34,984 bases of DNA from DATKBT01 sp035546295. Lineage in GTDB: Bacteria > Acidobacteriota > Thermoanaerobaculia > Multivoradales > Multivoraceae. Location: positions 1 to 34,984 of the forward strand of contig DATKBT010000059.1 in the NCBI GenBank assembly GCA_035546295.1, read 5' to 3'. The notes under the pieces are model-generated. The model ran no database searches. It was not told where the DNA came from and was given only the letters and a program-made list of their open reading frames with translations. Below are positions 1 to 8,181 of the stretch, in pieces; position 1 is the first letter of the stretch, and each line of letters opens with the position of its first letter. Made by a program: the position numbers and the translations under genes.

Positions 1-1
1 C

Positions 2-2428
2 TCAATCCTGCCGGAGCGCGCGCAGCGGATCGATCCGCGACGCGCGGCGCGCCGGCAGCCAGACCGAGGCGGTGGCGGCGGTGAGCAGGAACAGCGCCGA
101 TCCGATCAAGAGCGCGGGGCTCGGTGCAGCGAGCCCCGGGAGTACCCCGCGCAGGAGCTGGACCGCCCAGAAGGATGCGACCAGCCCGCAGGCGATGCCG
201 GCGCCGGCCAGGGCGACGCCGCGGGTCAGCACCCAGCGAAGGACGTCCCGCTGTGCGGCGCCGACCGCGATCCGGATGCCGATCTCGCGCACCCGCTGGC
301 TCACCGAGTAGCTGATCACTCCGAAGACCCCGAGCAGGGCGAGGAAGCAGCCGGCGCCGCCGAACAGCGCGACGGTCTGGGTCTGGAGCCGCTTGTCGAC
401 CAGGGTCTGCCACCGCTGCTCGTCGTGGGTCATGGGATTCGCGAGCAGCAACGTCGGATCGAGCTGGCGCAGCTGCTCGCGGAGAGCGGCGAAGATCGGA
501 CCGGGCGAGCCGCCCGCGGTGCGCAGCACGATGTCGGTCGACGAGCGGAAGCGCTGCAGCCAGGTGAAGTAGATCATCGGCTCGGGGCCGCGCGCCGAGG
601 CGAACTGCGTGACGTTGCCGACCACGCCGATCACCTGGTAATCGGTGCCGGGATCGCCGGGCCGCGCGCGCGGGATCCGCACCATGCGCCCGAGCGGGGA
701 CTGGCCGGGCCAGAGCTCGTCCGCCAGCTTCTGATTGACCACGACCACCCCGCTCTCGCTGCCCTCGTCTCGGGGCGCGAACAGGCGACCCTGGAACAGC
801 GGAAGGCCCAGCGTGGCGAAGTACTCGGCGTCCGCGACGTTGAACCGGCTTCGGTGGACTTCGTCGGGCGACTCGGGGCGCACGAGCTGCTGCGTGACGT
901 CGAGGAAGAGCGGCGGGACCAGCGAGGCGATTCCCGCCGACGTCACCCCCGGGATCGAGCGGGCGCGCTCGCGGAGCTGGGTGAGGAGGGCTCTCCCCTC
1001 CTGCGGTGTCGAGCCCTCGGGGATCGAGATCGAGGCGACCAGCAGGTCGGTGCCGTCGAAGCCGAGGTCGCTCGAGCGCGCGCCGAGCAGGTCGCTCGCC
1101 AGCAGCCCGCAGCAGATCAGCAGCACGAGCGCGAGGGCCACCTGGAGCACGACGAGCAGGGACCGGCCCTGGAGCCGGCGCCCCAGCGATCTGGTCGGCG
1201 CGGCCTCCTTGAGCGCCGCCACCAGGTTCACCCGCGAGGCGATCAGGGCGGGCGCCAGACCGAAGGCGACGGTGACCACGCCGGAGACCGCCAGGGTGAG
1301 ACCGAGCACCCGCTGGTCGAAGCGCATCGCGAGGACGAGCTCCTCGCCGAAGTAGCCGGCCATCAGCCTCCGCACCCCGAGCGCCAGCACCAGGCCGGCG
1401 CCGGCGCCCGCCAGCGCCAGGAGCAGGCTCTCGAGCAGGAGCTGGCGGACCAGGCGGAGCCGGCTGGCTCCGATCGACTGCCGGATCCCCATCTCCCGGC
1501 GGCGCGAGATCGCGCGAGCGAGCAGCAGGTTGGAGACGTTGGCGCAGACGATCAGGACGAGCACGCCGACCGCCGCGGCGAAGATCGAAAGCGTCGAGCC
1601 GAGACGGAGCACGTCGACCGGGTGCCCGAGCCGCACTGGCTCGACGGTGATGGCGCGCGCGCGGCTGGGAATCGGGTGCTCGGCGTCGAGCCGGGCGGCC
1701 ACCACCGCGAGCTCGGCCCGCAGCTCCTCGGGCGTGGCGCCGGGGACCAGACGCCCCAGGGCGCTCCAGGCGTGCGGCGTGCGGTCGGCGCGGGCCTCCG
1801 CGAGCTCGGCGGAGGTGGCGATCCCGAGCTCGGCGGGGATCAGCAGGTCGAGGTCGGAGCCCGAGAACAGGCCGTAGAAACCGGCGGGGGTGACGCCCAC
1901 GATCTGGACGGCGGTCGCCGGCAGCTTCATCGTGGCGCCGAGGATGTCGGGATCGGCGCCCAGGCGCTTCCACAGACGGTAGCCCAGCACCGCGACCGGC
2001 GGTGCGCCAGGGCGATCGTCGTCGGGTCCGAGCGCGCGCCCGAGCGCCGGACGCAGGCCGAGCTCCTCGAAGAAATGCCCGGTGACGTGGAGGACCTCGA
2101 CCTCCTCCGTCCCCTGGCCGGTTTCGAGCGTCGTCCACTGCTGCCAGGAGGCGACCAAGCGGCGGACCGTGGTGGCGGCGTCGCGGTAGTCGAGGTAGTC
2201 CGGCCAGGAGAGCGCGCCGTACGGGCCGATGAAGGCCTGGGAGTGCGTCGTGTAGACCTCGACCACCTCGTGCGGCCGCTCGATCGCGGGCCGCCGCCAG
2301 AGGAAGACGTTGAACAGGTCGAAGACGACGGTGGTGGCGCCGATGCCGAGCCCGAGAGTGAGCACCACGACGGCGGTGAAGCCGCGGCCGCGAGCCAGCG
2401 TGCGGGCGGCGTGGAGCAGCTCTCTCAT
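2..2428 (-). CDS. ADOP-family ABC transporter permease (MacB/FtsX-like)
   Basis: A complete 808-residue inner-membrane protein. The N-terminus (RGFTAVVVLTLGLGIGATT) is the characteristic first membrane segment of Acidobacterial duplicated orphan permeases, followed by a periplasmic MacB_PCD-type domain, three FtsX-type membrane segments near the middle, a second periplasmic domain and a second FtsX block ending PARRASRIDPLRALRQD. Both halves carry the RREMGIRQSIGAS / VREIGIRIAVGAA signature of the family. The family lacks its own ATPase gene nearby, as here; the transported substrate is unknown. The ATG at 2428 was chosen because the family N-terminus begins there and GGGGGAGG lies about 7 bases upstream. 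The frame stays open to 2836, but those residues do not resemble a permease. The stop codon occupies bases 2-4. Confidence 0.93.
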   Translation of the reverse strand: MRELLHAARTLARGRGFTAVVVLTLGLGIGATTVVFDLFNVFLWRRPAIERPHEVVEVYTTHSQAFIGPYGALSWPDYLDYRDAATTVRRLVASWQQWTTLETGQGTEEVEVLHVTGHFFEELGLRPALGRALGPDDDRPGAPPVAVLGYRLWKRLGADPDILGATMKLPATAVQIVGVTPAGFYGLFSGSDLDLLIPAELGIATSAELAEARADRTPHAWSALGRLVPGATPEELRAELAVVAARLDAEHPIPSRARAITVEPVRLGHPVDVLRLGSTLSIFAAAVGVLVLIVCANVSNLLLARAISRRREMGIRQSIGASRLRLVRQLLLESLLLALAGAGAGLVLALGVRRLMAGYFGEELVLAMRFDQRVLGLTLAVSGVVTVAFGLAPALIASRVNLVAALKEAAPTRSLGRRLQGRSLLVVLQVALALVLLICCGLLASDLLGARSSDLGFDGTDLLVASISIPEGSTPQEGRALLTQLRERARSIPGVTSAGIASLVPPLFLDVTQQLVRPESPDEVHRSRFNVADAEYFATLGLPLFQGRLFAPRDEGSESGVVVVNQKLADELWPGQSPLGRMVRIPRARPGDPGTDYQVIGVVGNVTQFASARGPEPMIYFTWLQRFRSSTDIVLRTAGGSPGPIFAALREQLRQLDPTLLLANPMTHDEQRWQTLVDKRLQTQTVALFGGAGCFLALLGVFGVISYSVSQRVREIGIRIAVGAAQRDVLRWVLTRGVALAGAGIACGLVASFWAVQLLRGVLPGLAAPSPALLIGSALFLLTAATASVWLPARRASRIDPLRALRQD

Positions 2429-2489
2429 GGGCGGAAGCCTCCCCCAGCGGAGGCAACGAATCTCGAGTCGCGGATCGCGGATGATCTCA

Positions 2490-2497
2490 GATGCTAC
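2490..2497 (-). promoter_or_regulatory. possible -10-like box upstream of the permease
   Basis: GTAGCATC lies 61 bases upstream of the permease start. It resembles the [G/A]TAG[A/C]NTC boxes found at a similar distance before several other genes in this window. No convincing TTGACA-like -35 element was seen. Confidence 0.25.
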
Positions 2498-2639
2498 GGA
2501 CCGGAGCAGGGGACCGTCCAATCGAGCTCCATCCGCCGCGCGACCGGGGCCTTCGACGGTGCGTCTTCGGGCGATCGAGACGCCGGCGTGATCGGCTTTT
2601 CGACGGCGCTCGGCCGCGGGCCGCAAGCGGCCCGGCACA

Positions 2640-2834
2640 AGCTCAGCGCGCGCCGCCTCCTCCGCCTCTTTCGAGGTGGGCAGCCCCACGTCCTCGGCGG
2701 CGAGCAGCAGGAAGGGACGCTGGGCTCCCCGGTTCGCCGCGCCGCCGAAGAGCTGGCGGTCGAAGTCGGCGGCGGCCTTCACCCGTGGCTGCCGCCTCCG
2801 CCGTCGACTTCCGGGATCGGGCGGCGAGGTGACC
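2640..2834 (-). pseudogene. relic of an alpha/beta hydrolase (PAF-acetylhydrolase-like)
   Basis: The 470 bases between the divergent permease and glycosylase-like genes hold no intact gene, but leftward frames carry hydrolase-like stretches. One frame reads GHLAA..STAEAAATG (2834 to about 2780), recalling the nucleophile elbow helix GHSxGG..A. After a shift near 2777, another frame reads KAAADFDRQLFGG and then RPFLLLAAE, recalling the strand after the elbow where such enzymes have AAANLDGxLFG...RPFLLL. Further left the resemblance fades into low-complexity Arg/Ala sequence. This suggests a frameshifted gene remnant truncated at both ends. The call rests on eye alignment only and could be chance in GC-rich DNA. 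Confidence 0.35.
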
Positions 2835-2886
2835 ATCCGACGAGCCAGCGGCAGATGGGAGCGAGCCGCGTCGGGCCGACACCGAA

Positions 2887-2892
2887 TAGGCT
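2887..2892 (+). promoter_or_regulatory. possible -10 element of a leaderless transcript
   Basis: TAGGCT sits exactly six bases before the GTG start at 2899, the spacing expected when transcription begins at the start codon. No Shine-Dalgarno sequence precedes this start. No clear -35 box is visible. Confidence 0.3.
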
Positions 2893-2898
2893 CTGGCG

Positions 2899-4080
2899 GT
2901 GGCCGGCAAGCCGATCGTGGTCAGCGAGGAGCAGGCCCTGTACTTCCGCGCCCGCCGAGGCCACCTCGCCGGTCCCTGCGCCGCGAGCGCCGCGGAAGCA
3001 GCGGCCGCGATCCTCGGTGCGCAGTCGCAGCAGCTCACGACCGGCCTGCTCGCGGTCGCTCAACGGACCGCCGGGCGTCCGAGCGCAGAGGAGCTGCGGA
3101 CCGCCCTCTTCGAGGAGCGCCGACTCGTTCGCACCTGGGGCCAGCGCGACACGGTCCACCTCTACCGTCCAGAGGACTGGCGGCTGATCGTCGCGGCGCG
3201 CGCGCAGTGGGCGCCCGGCGGCCGCGGCGGGCCCCTGCCTCCGAAGCGGGCCGTCGATTGCGTCCTCGACGAGCTGCGCCGTGCGGAGCGTCCGCTGACG
3301 CGCGCCGATGTCGAGGAGCTGGTGCCGGCCTCGTACCTCGAGGCGATCGCCGAGCGGGCGGCGATGGCGGCGCTCGAGGTGCGACGGTTCGCGGCCGGCC
3401 GCCTCCTCTGGCAGCTCAACAACCGTGGGGACGCATGCATCGCCGACAAGGTCGGCCGGGACGGAGCTGCGGCCGAGCAGGGCTATGCGGCGAGGACGGA
3501 CTGGTTTCCCGATCTGGAGTGGAGCGACCCCGACCCGCGCGAGGCGGCGATCACTCTGGCGCGCAGGTACCTCGCCGCCAACGGCCCGGCGACCGTGCAG
3601 GATCTCGCCCACTTCTGGGGCGCGCGGATCGCCGTCGCCAGGGAGTGGATCGAGACCCTCGAGTCACGCGGCGAGCTCGCGACGGTGCGCTGCGGCGAGC
3701 GCACCGGGCTGCTCGCCCTTCTCGAGGACGCCGAGGAGCTGCAGCGGGCGCCGCCGCGCGGCGTCGGCGACTGGCCGGTACGGCTGCTGCCGATGTGGGA
3801 CACCCTGCTGATGTCCCACGCCGACAAGAGCTGGACGGTCCCGGCCGAAGGCGAGCGGCCGCTGATCTGGCGCAAGGCGGCGATGGTCTCTGCGGTCGTG
3901 CTGGCGCGCGGAAGGGTGGTGGCGACCTGGACCCAGAAGAAACGAGCGAAGCGGCTCGAGATCAGCGTGCACCCGCTGCGTGGGTGGACGAGGCGGCTGG
4001 AGCCGGGGGTCCGGCGCGAAGCCGCCGCCGTCGCCGAGCACCAGGGAATCGGCACCACCGACGTCTTCTGGGCGAGCTGA
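2899..4080 (+). CDS. Winged-helix DNA-binding protein, AlkZ/YcaQ-like DNA glycosylase family (HTH_42)
   Basis: A 393-residue protein of the HTH_42 superfamily, which includes the DNA glycosylases Streptomyces AlkZ and E. coli YcaQ that excise alkylated or crosslinked bases. The length matches the family. The N-terminal GAQSQQ stretch carries the Q-x-Q catalytic-type motif (Q42 and Q44) of the AlkZ branch rather than the Q-x-D of YcaQ. The middle has the tandem winged-helix pattern (LVRTWGQRDTVHLY, then ATVQDLAHFWG), and LLPMWDTLLMSHADKSW near residues 295-312 is the conserved core of the C-terminal half. A cytosolic role in DNA repair is inferred; the substrate lesion cannot be read from sequence. 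It is transcribed alone, divergent from the permease, from a GTG start. Confidence 0.8.
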   Translation: MAGKPIVVSEEQALYFRARRGHLAGPCAASAAEAAAAILGAQSQQLTTGLLAVAQRTAGRPSAEELRTALFEERRLVRTWGQRDTVHLYRPEDWRLIVAARAQWAPGGRGGPLPPKRAVDCVLDELRRAERPLTRADVEELVPASYLEAIAERAAMAALEVRRFAAGRLLWQLNNRGDACIADKVGRDGAAAEQGYAARTDWFPDLEWSDPDPREAAITLARRYLAANGPATVQDLAHFWGARIAVAREWIETLESRGELATVRCGERTGLLALLEDAEELQRAPPRGVGDWPVRLLPMWDTLLMSHADKSWTVPAEGERPLIWRKAAMVSAVVLARGRVVATWTQKKRAKRLEISVHPLRGWTRRLEPGVRREAAAVAEHQGIGTTDVFWAS

Positions 4081-4119
4081 GAGGATCGGTACGGGCTCCC
4101 GAGTGGCTCGCGGGTGAGG

Positions 4120-4136
4120 CGCCGCGTCGCGCGGCG
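4120..4136 (+). terminator. GC hairpin downstream of the winged-helix gene
   Basis: A perfect 7-bp stem (CGCCGCG / CGCGGCG) with a 3-base loop begins 40 bases after the stop codon. No T-run follows, so a terminator role is only a possibility. Confidence 0.25.
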
Positions 4137-4271
4137 TGGTGCCCCGCCCTGCGATCAGCGTGACCCTGGACGGTGGCGAGAACGCGGAGCCCTGCCTGGT
4201 CCCGCGGGGACGACGAGTGCCGGCGATGCAGAGCTCCGCCGAGGAGCCGCCGCGGTGGAACGAGCGCCGGG

Positions 4272-4279
4272 GTAGAGTC
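4272..4279 (+). promoter_or_regulatory. possible -10-like box upstream of the HpaI-like gene
   Basis: GTAGAGTC lies 69 bases before the ATG at 4349. The identical octamer occurs about 70 bases before a candidate start at 28810 and upstream of the EamA-like gene. No clear -35 element. Confidence 0.3.
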
Positions 4280-4348
4280 CTCCTGTTCACCACCGGACCG
4301 ATCCTGGCGGGCCGTCCGAGCCGGCGACGAAGACGAGAGGGTGCCTCC

Positions 4349-5281
4349 ATGCGAGCTCTGCGCCTCCTGCCTCGATTGACGATGCTCACGCTGGGGCTTG
4401 CCTGCACGCCTGCCGATGACGGCACCGCCCCCGTCGGCGGTCCAGCAGACCCCGCGTCGGCCTCTTCCCCGGTGCGGAATCCGATCGTCGAGCTCCTCGA
4501 CGAGGGTCAGTCGGTGTTCGGCGTGTTCTCGGGACCGAAGACCGCCGAGCAGGGAGCGCTGATGGCCGAGGTCGCGGACGCCGACCTCGTCTTCTACTCG
4601 CTGGAGGACGGTCCGTTCGACCTCGACACGATGCAGGCCTACATGGATGCCCTGCGCGTCGGCGCCGCCGATCCGGCGAGCGCTCGACCGCTCGTGCTGC
4701 GCGTGCCGCCGGTGAGCGCGGGGGAGGACACGCTGGTCGAGCGCGTCTCCGCCGCGCTCGACGCCGGCGTTCACGGTGTCGTGTTCCCGCACGTGCGCAA
4801 CTCTAGGGATGCTGAGGTCGCGGTGGCCGCGATGCGCTTTGCGGGTTCGACCGGCGAACCGTCCGGTACGCGTCCGTCTTCCGTCGGCCGCGCTCCCCGG
4901 GTCTGGGGCGTTGCCGAGGGCGAGTACCGGCGAGGCGCCGACGTCTGGCCGCTCGCGTCCGAGGGGCAGCTGGTGGCGATGCTGATCGTCGAGGATCGTG
5001 AAGGCGTCGAGCACGCCAGCGAGATCGCGGCGACGCCGGGCGTGGGAGTCCTGTTCGCCGGGCCGGGTGACCTGCGGCGGGCTTTCGAGGGCGACATGGA
5101 GCAGGTCGAGAGGGCGATCCAGACGGTGCTCGCCGCCTGCAAGCGCCACTCGGTGCCGTGCGGGATCACGGCTGGGCCGGAGGACGTCGCGAACCGGCTC
5201 GGGCAGGGGTTTCGCCTGATCATCGTCCAGCAGCTCGAAGCGCTGGCGGTGGGACGCGCGGCGGCCGGACGGGACGACTGA
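4349..5281 (+). CDS. Exported HpcH/HpaI aldolase-like protein
   Basis: A 310-residue protein with an N-terminal export signal (basic MRALRLLPR, hydrophobic LTMLTLGLA, then Cys19), possibly a lipoprotein although glycine at -3 is atypical of a lipobox. The rest is an HpaI-type TIM barrel: FGVFSGPKTAE, the ADLVFYSLEDGPFD strand, PLVLRVPP (the substrate-binding Arg is retained), a metal-ligand Glu in MLIVEDREG and the metal-ligand Asp in FAGPGDL. HpaI enzymes are cytosolic pyruvate-class II aldolases whose catalytic His follows Glu in a GEH motif; here the site reads LED, so the His is Asp. Both export and the His loss suggest a function other than classical aldol cleavage. The start was chosen for the signal peptide; the frame is open further upstream. 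Confidence 0.78.
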   Translation: MRALRLLPRLTMLTLGLACTPADDGTAPVGGPADPASASSPVRNPIVELLDEGQSVFGVFSGPKTAEQGALMAEVADADLVFYSLEDGPFDLDTMQAYMDALRVGAADPASARPLVLRVPPVSAGEDTLVERVSAALDAGVHGVVFPHVRNSRDAEVAVAAMRFAGSTGEPSGTRPSSVGRAPRVWGVAEGEYRRGADVWPLASEGQLVAMLIVEDREGVEHASEIAATPGVGVLFAGPGDLRRAFEGDMEQVERAIQTVLAACKRHSVPCGITAGPEDVANRLGQGFRLIIVQQLEALAVGRAAAGRDD

Positions 5282-5296
5282 GAGGGGAGGCTCGAG

Positions 5297-5377
5297 ATGC
5301 TCGCGAAGATGTTCCTGGTCCCGTGGGTCGAGACCATCGTCGAGGCGATCCGCGAGGCGCTCGCGCCGGCTCGATAG
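5297..5377 (+). CDS. Possible small peptide gene (26 residues)
   Basis: An ATG lies six bases after the very strong Shine-Dalgarno-like GAGGGGAGG at 5282-5290 and opens a frame of 26 codons, beginning MLAKMFLVPWV and ending REALAPAR, before TAG. It starts 15 bases after the HpaI-like stop, so it would be co-transcribed. The peptide would be amphipathic: a hydrophobic first half and a charged second half. I know no homologue. The main argument for it is the ribosome binding site, which serves no other start. Confidence 0.4.
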   Translation: MLAKMFLVPWVETIVEAIREALAPAR

Positions 5378-5410
5378 AGAGAGCCTGGATCGAGCCGCGC
5401 CCGCGCTCCC

Positions 5411-5947
5411 TTACGCGCTCTCCACGGCGTCGACCAGCTTCCTGAACGGTGCACGCTGCTCCGACGGAAGCTGGGCCGCGAAGCGCTTCGTGAGCGGCAC
5501 GCGACGAATCAGCTCGACGACGTCCGCGAGGTCCTGCGCTCGATCGGGCCGATCGAGCCCGCTGTGCAGCGTGAATCGGACCAGGTCGGCGAGACCCACC
5601 GTCGGCACCCCTTGGAGCACGACCCGCTCGACCGGAGGGCCCCCGGTCTGCGCCTCGGTCACCAGATGGATCGGCATGCCACTCAGCTCGAGCTGCCTCT
5701 CCTTCTCGTTCCAGACACCGCCGATCCCACGCACGGCCTCGGCGATCGTTGTGGTGTCGGCGGCGAACAGATCGATGTCCTCGGTCGTCCGGCGATAGCC
5801 GTGGAGGAAGACCGAGATTCCCCCGATCACGGGAGCCGCCGTCGCTTCGGCGACGCGGCGGGCGAGTCGAAGCAGCTCAGCGCCGGGCGACAAGAGGCTG
5901 AGCGCCCAACGGTCGAGAGTCGAGGAGCGGGTGGCGAGGGTCGGCAT
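5411..5947 (-). CDS. Nucleotidyltransferase-fold protein (AbiEii/DUF6036-like)
   Basis: A 178-residue cytosolic protein. VIGGISVFLHGYRRTTEDIDLF (residues 40-61) has the GG...D-x-D pattern of minimal nucleotidyltransferases, with Asp57 and Asp59 as likely metal ligands, and the later GVPTVGLADLVRF plus QDLADVVELI match the helical part of AbiEii-like and DUF6036-like proteins. Members often act as the toxin or antitoxin half of a pair, but no partner gene adjoins it: downstream is the possible 26-residue ORF on the other strand, upstream the end of the ankyrin gene. Its role is unassigned. The ATG at 5947 has no strong Shine-Dalgarno sequence. Confidence 0.7.
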   Translation of the reverse strand: MPTLATRSSTLDRWALSLLSPGAELLRLARRVAEATAAPVIGGISVFLHGYRRTTEDIDLFAADTTTIAEAVRGIGGVWNEKERQLELSGMPIHLVTEAQTGGPPVERVVLQGVPTVGLADLVRFTLHSGLDRPDRAQDLADVVELIRRVPLTKRFAAQLPSEQRAPFRKLVDAVESA

Positions 5948-6028
5948 CAGGCAGGGCGCCTGGAGGCACGGACTGTCTTCCTCGGTCGTCCGGCTGCGGC
6001 AGCCGGACCGGCGACGGCGCGAGCCAGC

Positions 6029-8167
6029 CTAACAAGAGACGCAGTTGTGGTTGTTCTTCGACCCCATCGCCTCGAGCAGGGCGAGGGCCTCGGGGAACGG
6101 CTGGATGCGCTGCACCGGACCGTTCGCCATGTCGGCGACGGTCTCGCCGCTCCTCGCCACCGCGGTGACGTCGGCGCCGTGGAAGACGAGGTAGAGGATC
6201 ATCTCGACGTCGCCTCGCGCGGCGGCGTTGTGGAGGGGCGTGTAGCCGCGGTAGTCGGCGGCGCGAACGTCGGCGCCCAGCTCCTCGACCAGATAGCGCA
6301 CGGCGGGGAGCATGCCGCCCGGAGCGTTGCGATGGTAGTTGCCGACCCAGCCGGCACCGCTCGCCACCTGGAGCGGCGAGATCGCAGGGCTGCCGAGCTC
6401 GGGCGGAGCGTCTTCTCCTGGTGGGTCGAGATCCGCGTCGGCGTTGCGGCCGTTGGGCAGCCGGCGCTCCGGCACCACCTTGCTCGCGATCGTCGGGTCG
6501 GCGCCGGCATCGACCAGCAGGCGCATCGCGGCCACGTCGCTCGACTGCGCGGCGCGCCAGAAGGCGGTGGCGCCGGTCTCGTCGGCGCCGCTCTGGTCGA
6601 AGTTGTAGCCGGTGTACCAGACCTTCTTGTCCAGGCGCGCGTTCGGATCGGCGCCGGCGGCGAGCAGGGCCTGCATCAGCTCGAGGTGCGTGGTCGTCTC
6701 CTGCGCCGGGCTCGGCTGTGGATAGAAGGCGTGCGGCGCCCACTGGACGTTGATCGCGGCGTAGAGGGGAGTGACGCCGGCGTCGCTGGCAAGCGTCGGG
6801 TCGGCGCCCTGCGCGAGCAGCAGCATCGCCAGGTCGAAGCGGCCGTTCAGCGTGGCCATCAGCAGCGGGCTGGTGTGGTCGCCGGCGCTCGGCTGATCGA
6901 CGTCGGCGCCGCCGGCGAGCAGCGCCTTCGTGGCCTCGACGTGCCCCCCGCGCGCGGCGTGGAGCAGCGGCGTCAGGCCGCCCTGCCTGCCGACGAGCTG
7001 CCCCATCGTGGCGGGTCGGGGGCCCTTGCGCTCCTCGTCGCGGTCTCGGCTCCCGGCCTCACGCTCCACCTTCACGGCGCCGTCCTTCGTGGCCTGCTCT
7101 GCCTCCTCTGCCTCCTCCTCTGCCTCCTCCTCCTCCTGCTTGGCGACCATTGCCGCGGCGGAGGGGGGGCTGCCACCGAGCTCGGGGTCGATCGCATCTG
7201 CGCTCTCCTGCCTCGCCCTCCCCGCGCGCCGCGGTCCGTCGGCGGTTCCAACCTCGCGTCGGGGCTTCGGATCGGATCGCTCAGGCACGCCGGCCGCGCG
7301 TGGCGGGTTGCCGCCCAGCTCGGGATCGATCGGCTCCTGCGGGCTCAGCATCTCCGGCGCCGCCACGGCGGGCGGCGGTCGCGTCTCGTCCGGTAGCTCG
7401 CCTTCGTCCTCGCCGGCTCTCTCGGCATCGTCGTGCCCGGCCTCACTGGCCGCCTTCTCTGCGGCGGCCTCGGCGGCTCGTTCCTCGGCCTCCTTGGCGA
7501 TCCGCGCCTGCGCCTGGATCAGCGCGCGGCGCTGGATCACGGCCTCACGGTTGCGGGCCTCGATCTGCTCGGCATCGGTCACGGTGCTGGCCAGGCTCGG
7601 GTCGGCTCCGCCCGCGATCAGCGCCGCGATGGTTTCGGCGCGGTTGGCGCTCGCGGCGAAGACGAGCGCGCTCTGCCCGAAGACGCCCTCGACGAGGTTC
7701 GGCTTCGAGCCGGCGTCGAGCAGGGCGGTGACCGCCGCGGCGTCGCCGGAGGCCGCGGCCAGCATCAGAGCGGTGGCCCCGGTGTCGGCCGCCTGGTCCG
7801 GATCGGCGCCGGCCTCGAGCAGGAGCTCGACGACGGCAGCGTTGCCTGCGCGCGCCGCCAGCAGCAGAGGCGTGAAGGCGCCGTTGCGAGTCTTGGCTGT
7901 GAGCCGCGCGCCGGCGTGCAGCAGCATCTCGGCCAGCTCGCGGTCGCCGCCGACCGCCGCCCAGTGTAGGGGCGAGAGACCGTCGCCGTGCGCGGCGTTG
8001 GGGTCCTCGCCGCGCGACAGGAGCTCGCGCACGGTCTCGCGGTCTCCGTCCCGGGCGGCATCGGCGACCGGGGTGGGGGTCGGCGCCGCCACCCCGGGAG
8101 TCGGCGCCATCGCCACCGCCGACAGAGCCAGGAACCAGCCGCACAGCCCCCTCCGTGTCGCGCGCAT
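6029..8167 (-). CDS. Secreted ankyrin-repeat protein
   Basis: A 712-residue protein with a Sec signal peptide (MRATRRGLCGWFLALSAVAMA, cut near VAA-AP). Two ankyrin blocks flank a long linker. The first (about 30-205) has roughly five repeats such as GLSPLHWAAVGGDRELAEML; the second (about 390-700) has roughly six, ending YRGYTPLHNAAARGDVEMIL. The linker (205-390) is charged: a predicted helix rich in Ala/Glu, two copies of IDPELGG[N/S]PP, and an acidic EEEEAEEEAEEAE run. The C-terminus is NNHNCVSC, with a CxxC pair. It is the last gene of the operon with the DUF1592 and DUF1552 genes, 14 bases behind the latter, which suggests a shared extracytoplasmic function of unknown nature. The ATG at 8167 was chosen for the signal peptide. 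Confidence 0.88.
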   Translation of the reverse strand: MRATRRGLCGWFLALSAVAMAPTPGVAAPTPTPVADAARDGDRETVRELLSRGEDPNAAHGDGLSPLHWAAVGGDRELAEMLLHAGARLTAKTRNGAFTPLLLAARAGNAAVVELLLEAGADPDQAADTGATALMLAAASGDAAAVTALLDAGSKPNLVEGVFGQSALVFAASANRAETIAALIAGGADPSLASTVTDAEQIEARNREAVIQRRALIQAQARIAKEAEERAAEAAAEKAASEAGHDDAERAGEDEGELPDETRPPPAVAAPEMLSPQEPIDPELGGNPPRAAGVPERSDPKPRREVGTADGPRRAGRARQESADAIDPELGGSPPSAAAMVAKQEEEEAEEEAEEAEQATKDGAVKVEREAGSRDRDEERKGPRPATMGQLVGRQGGLTPLLHAARGGHVEATKALLAGGADVDQPSAGDHTSPLLMATLNGRFDLAMLLLAQGADPTLASDAGVTPLYAAINVQWAPHAFYPQPSPAQETTTHLELMQALLAAGADPNARLDKKVWYTGYNFDQSGADETGATAFWRAAQSSDVAAMRLLVDAGADPTIASKVVPERRLPNGRNADADLDPPGEDAPPELGSPAISPLQVASGAGWVGNYHRNAPGGMLPAVRYLVEELGADVRAADYRGYTPLHNAAARGDVEMILYLVFHGADVTAVARSGETVADMANGPVQRIQPFPEALALLEAMGSKNNHNCVSC

Positions 8168-8181
8168 CGCCGACCTCTCCC

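Noticed and set aside
425..3187. A 920-codon open frame on the plus strand opposite the permease
   Set aside because: It is the antisense of a clear permease, is rich in Arg/Gly/Ala/Glu with no recognisable domain, and crosses into the next gene in the wrong frame. Long antisense frames are expected at this GC content.
7090..7140. CTC/CTCCTC-rich tandem pattern resembling a microsatellite
   Set aside because: It is the reverse of the Glu/Ala codons of the acidic linker in the ankyrin protein; composition explains it.
5564..7396. A 610-codon plus-strand frame opposite the ankyrin gene
   Set aside because: Composition is that of an antisense shadow; the Leu/Cys-rich run is the reverse of the acidic linker.
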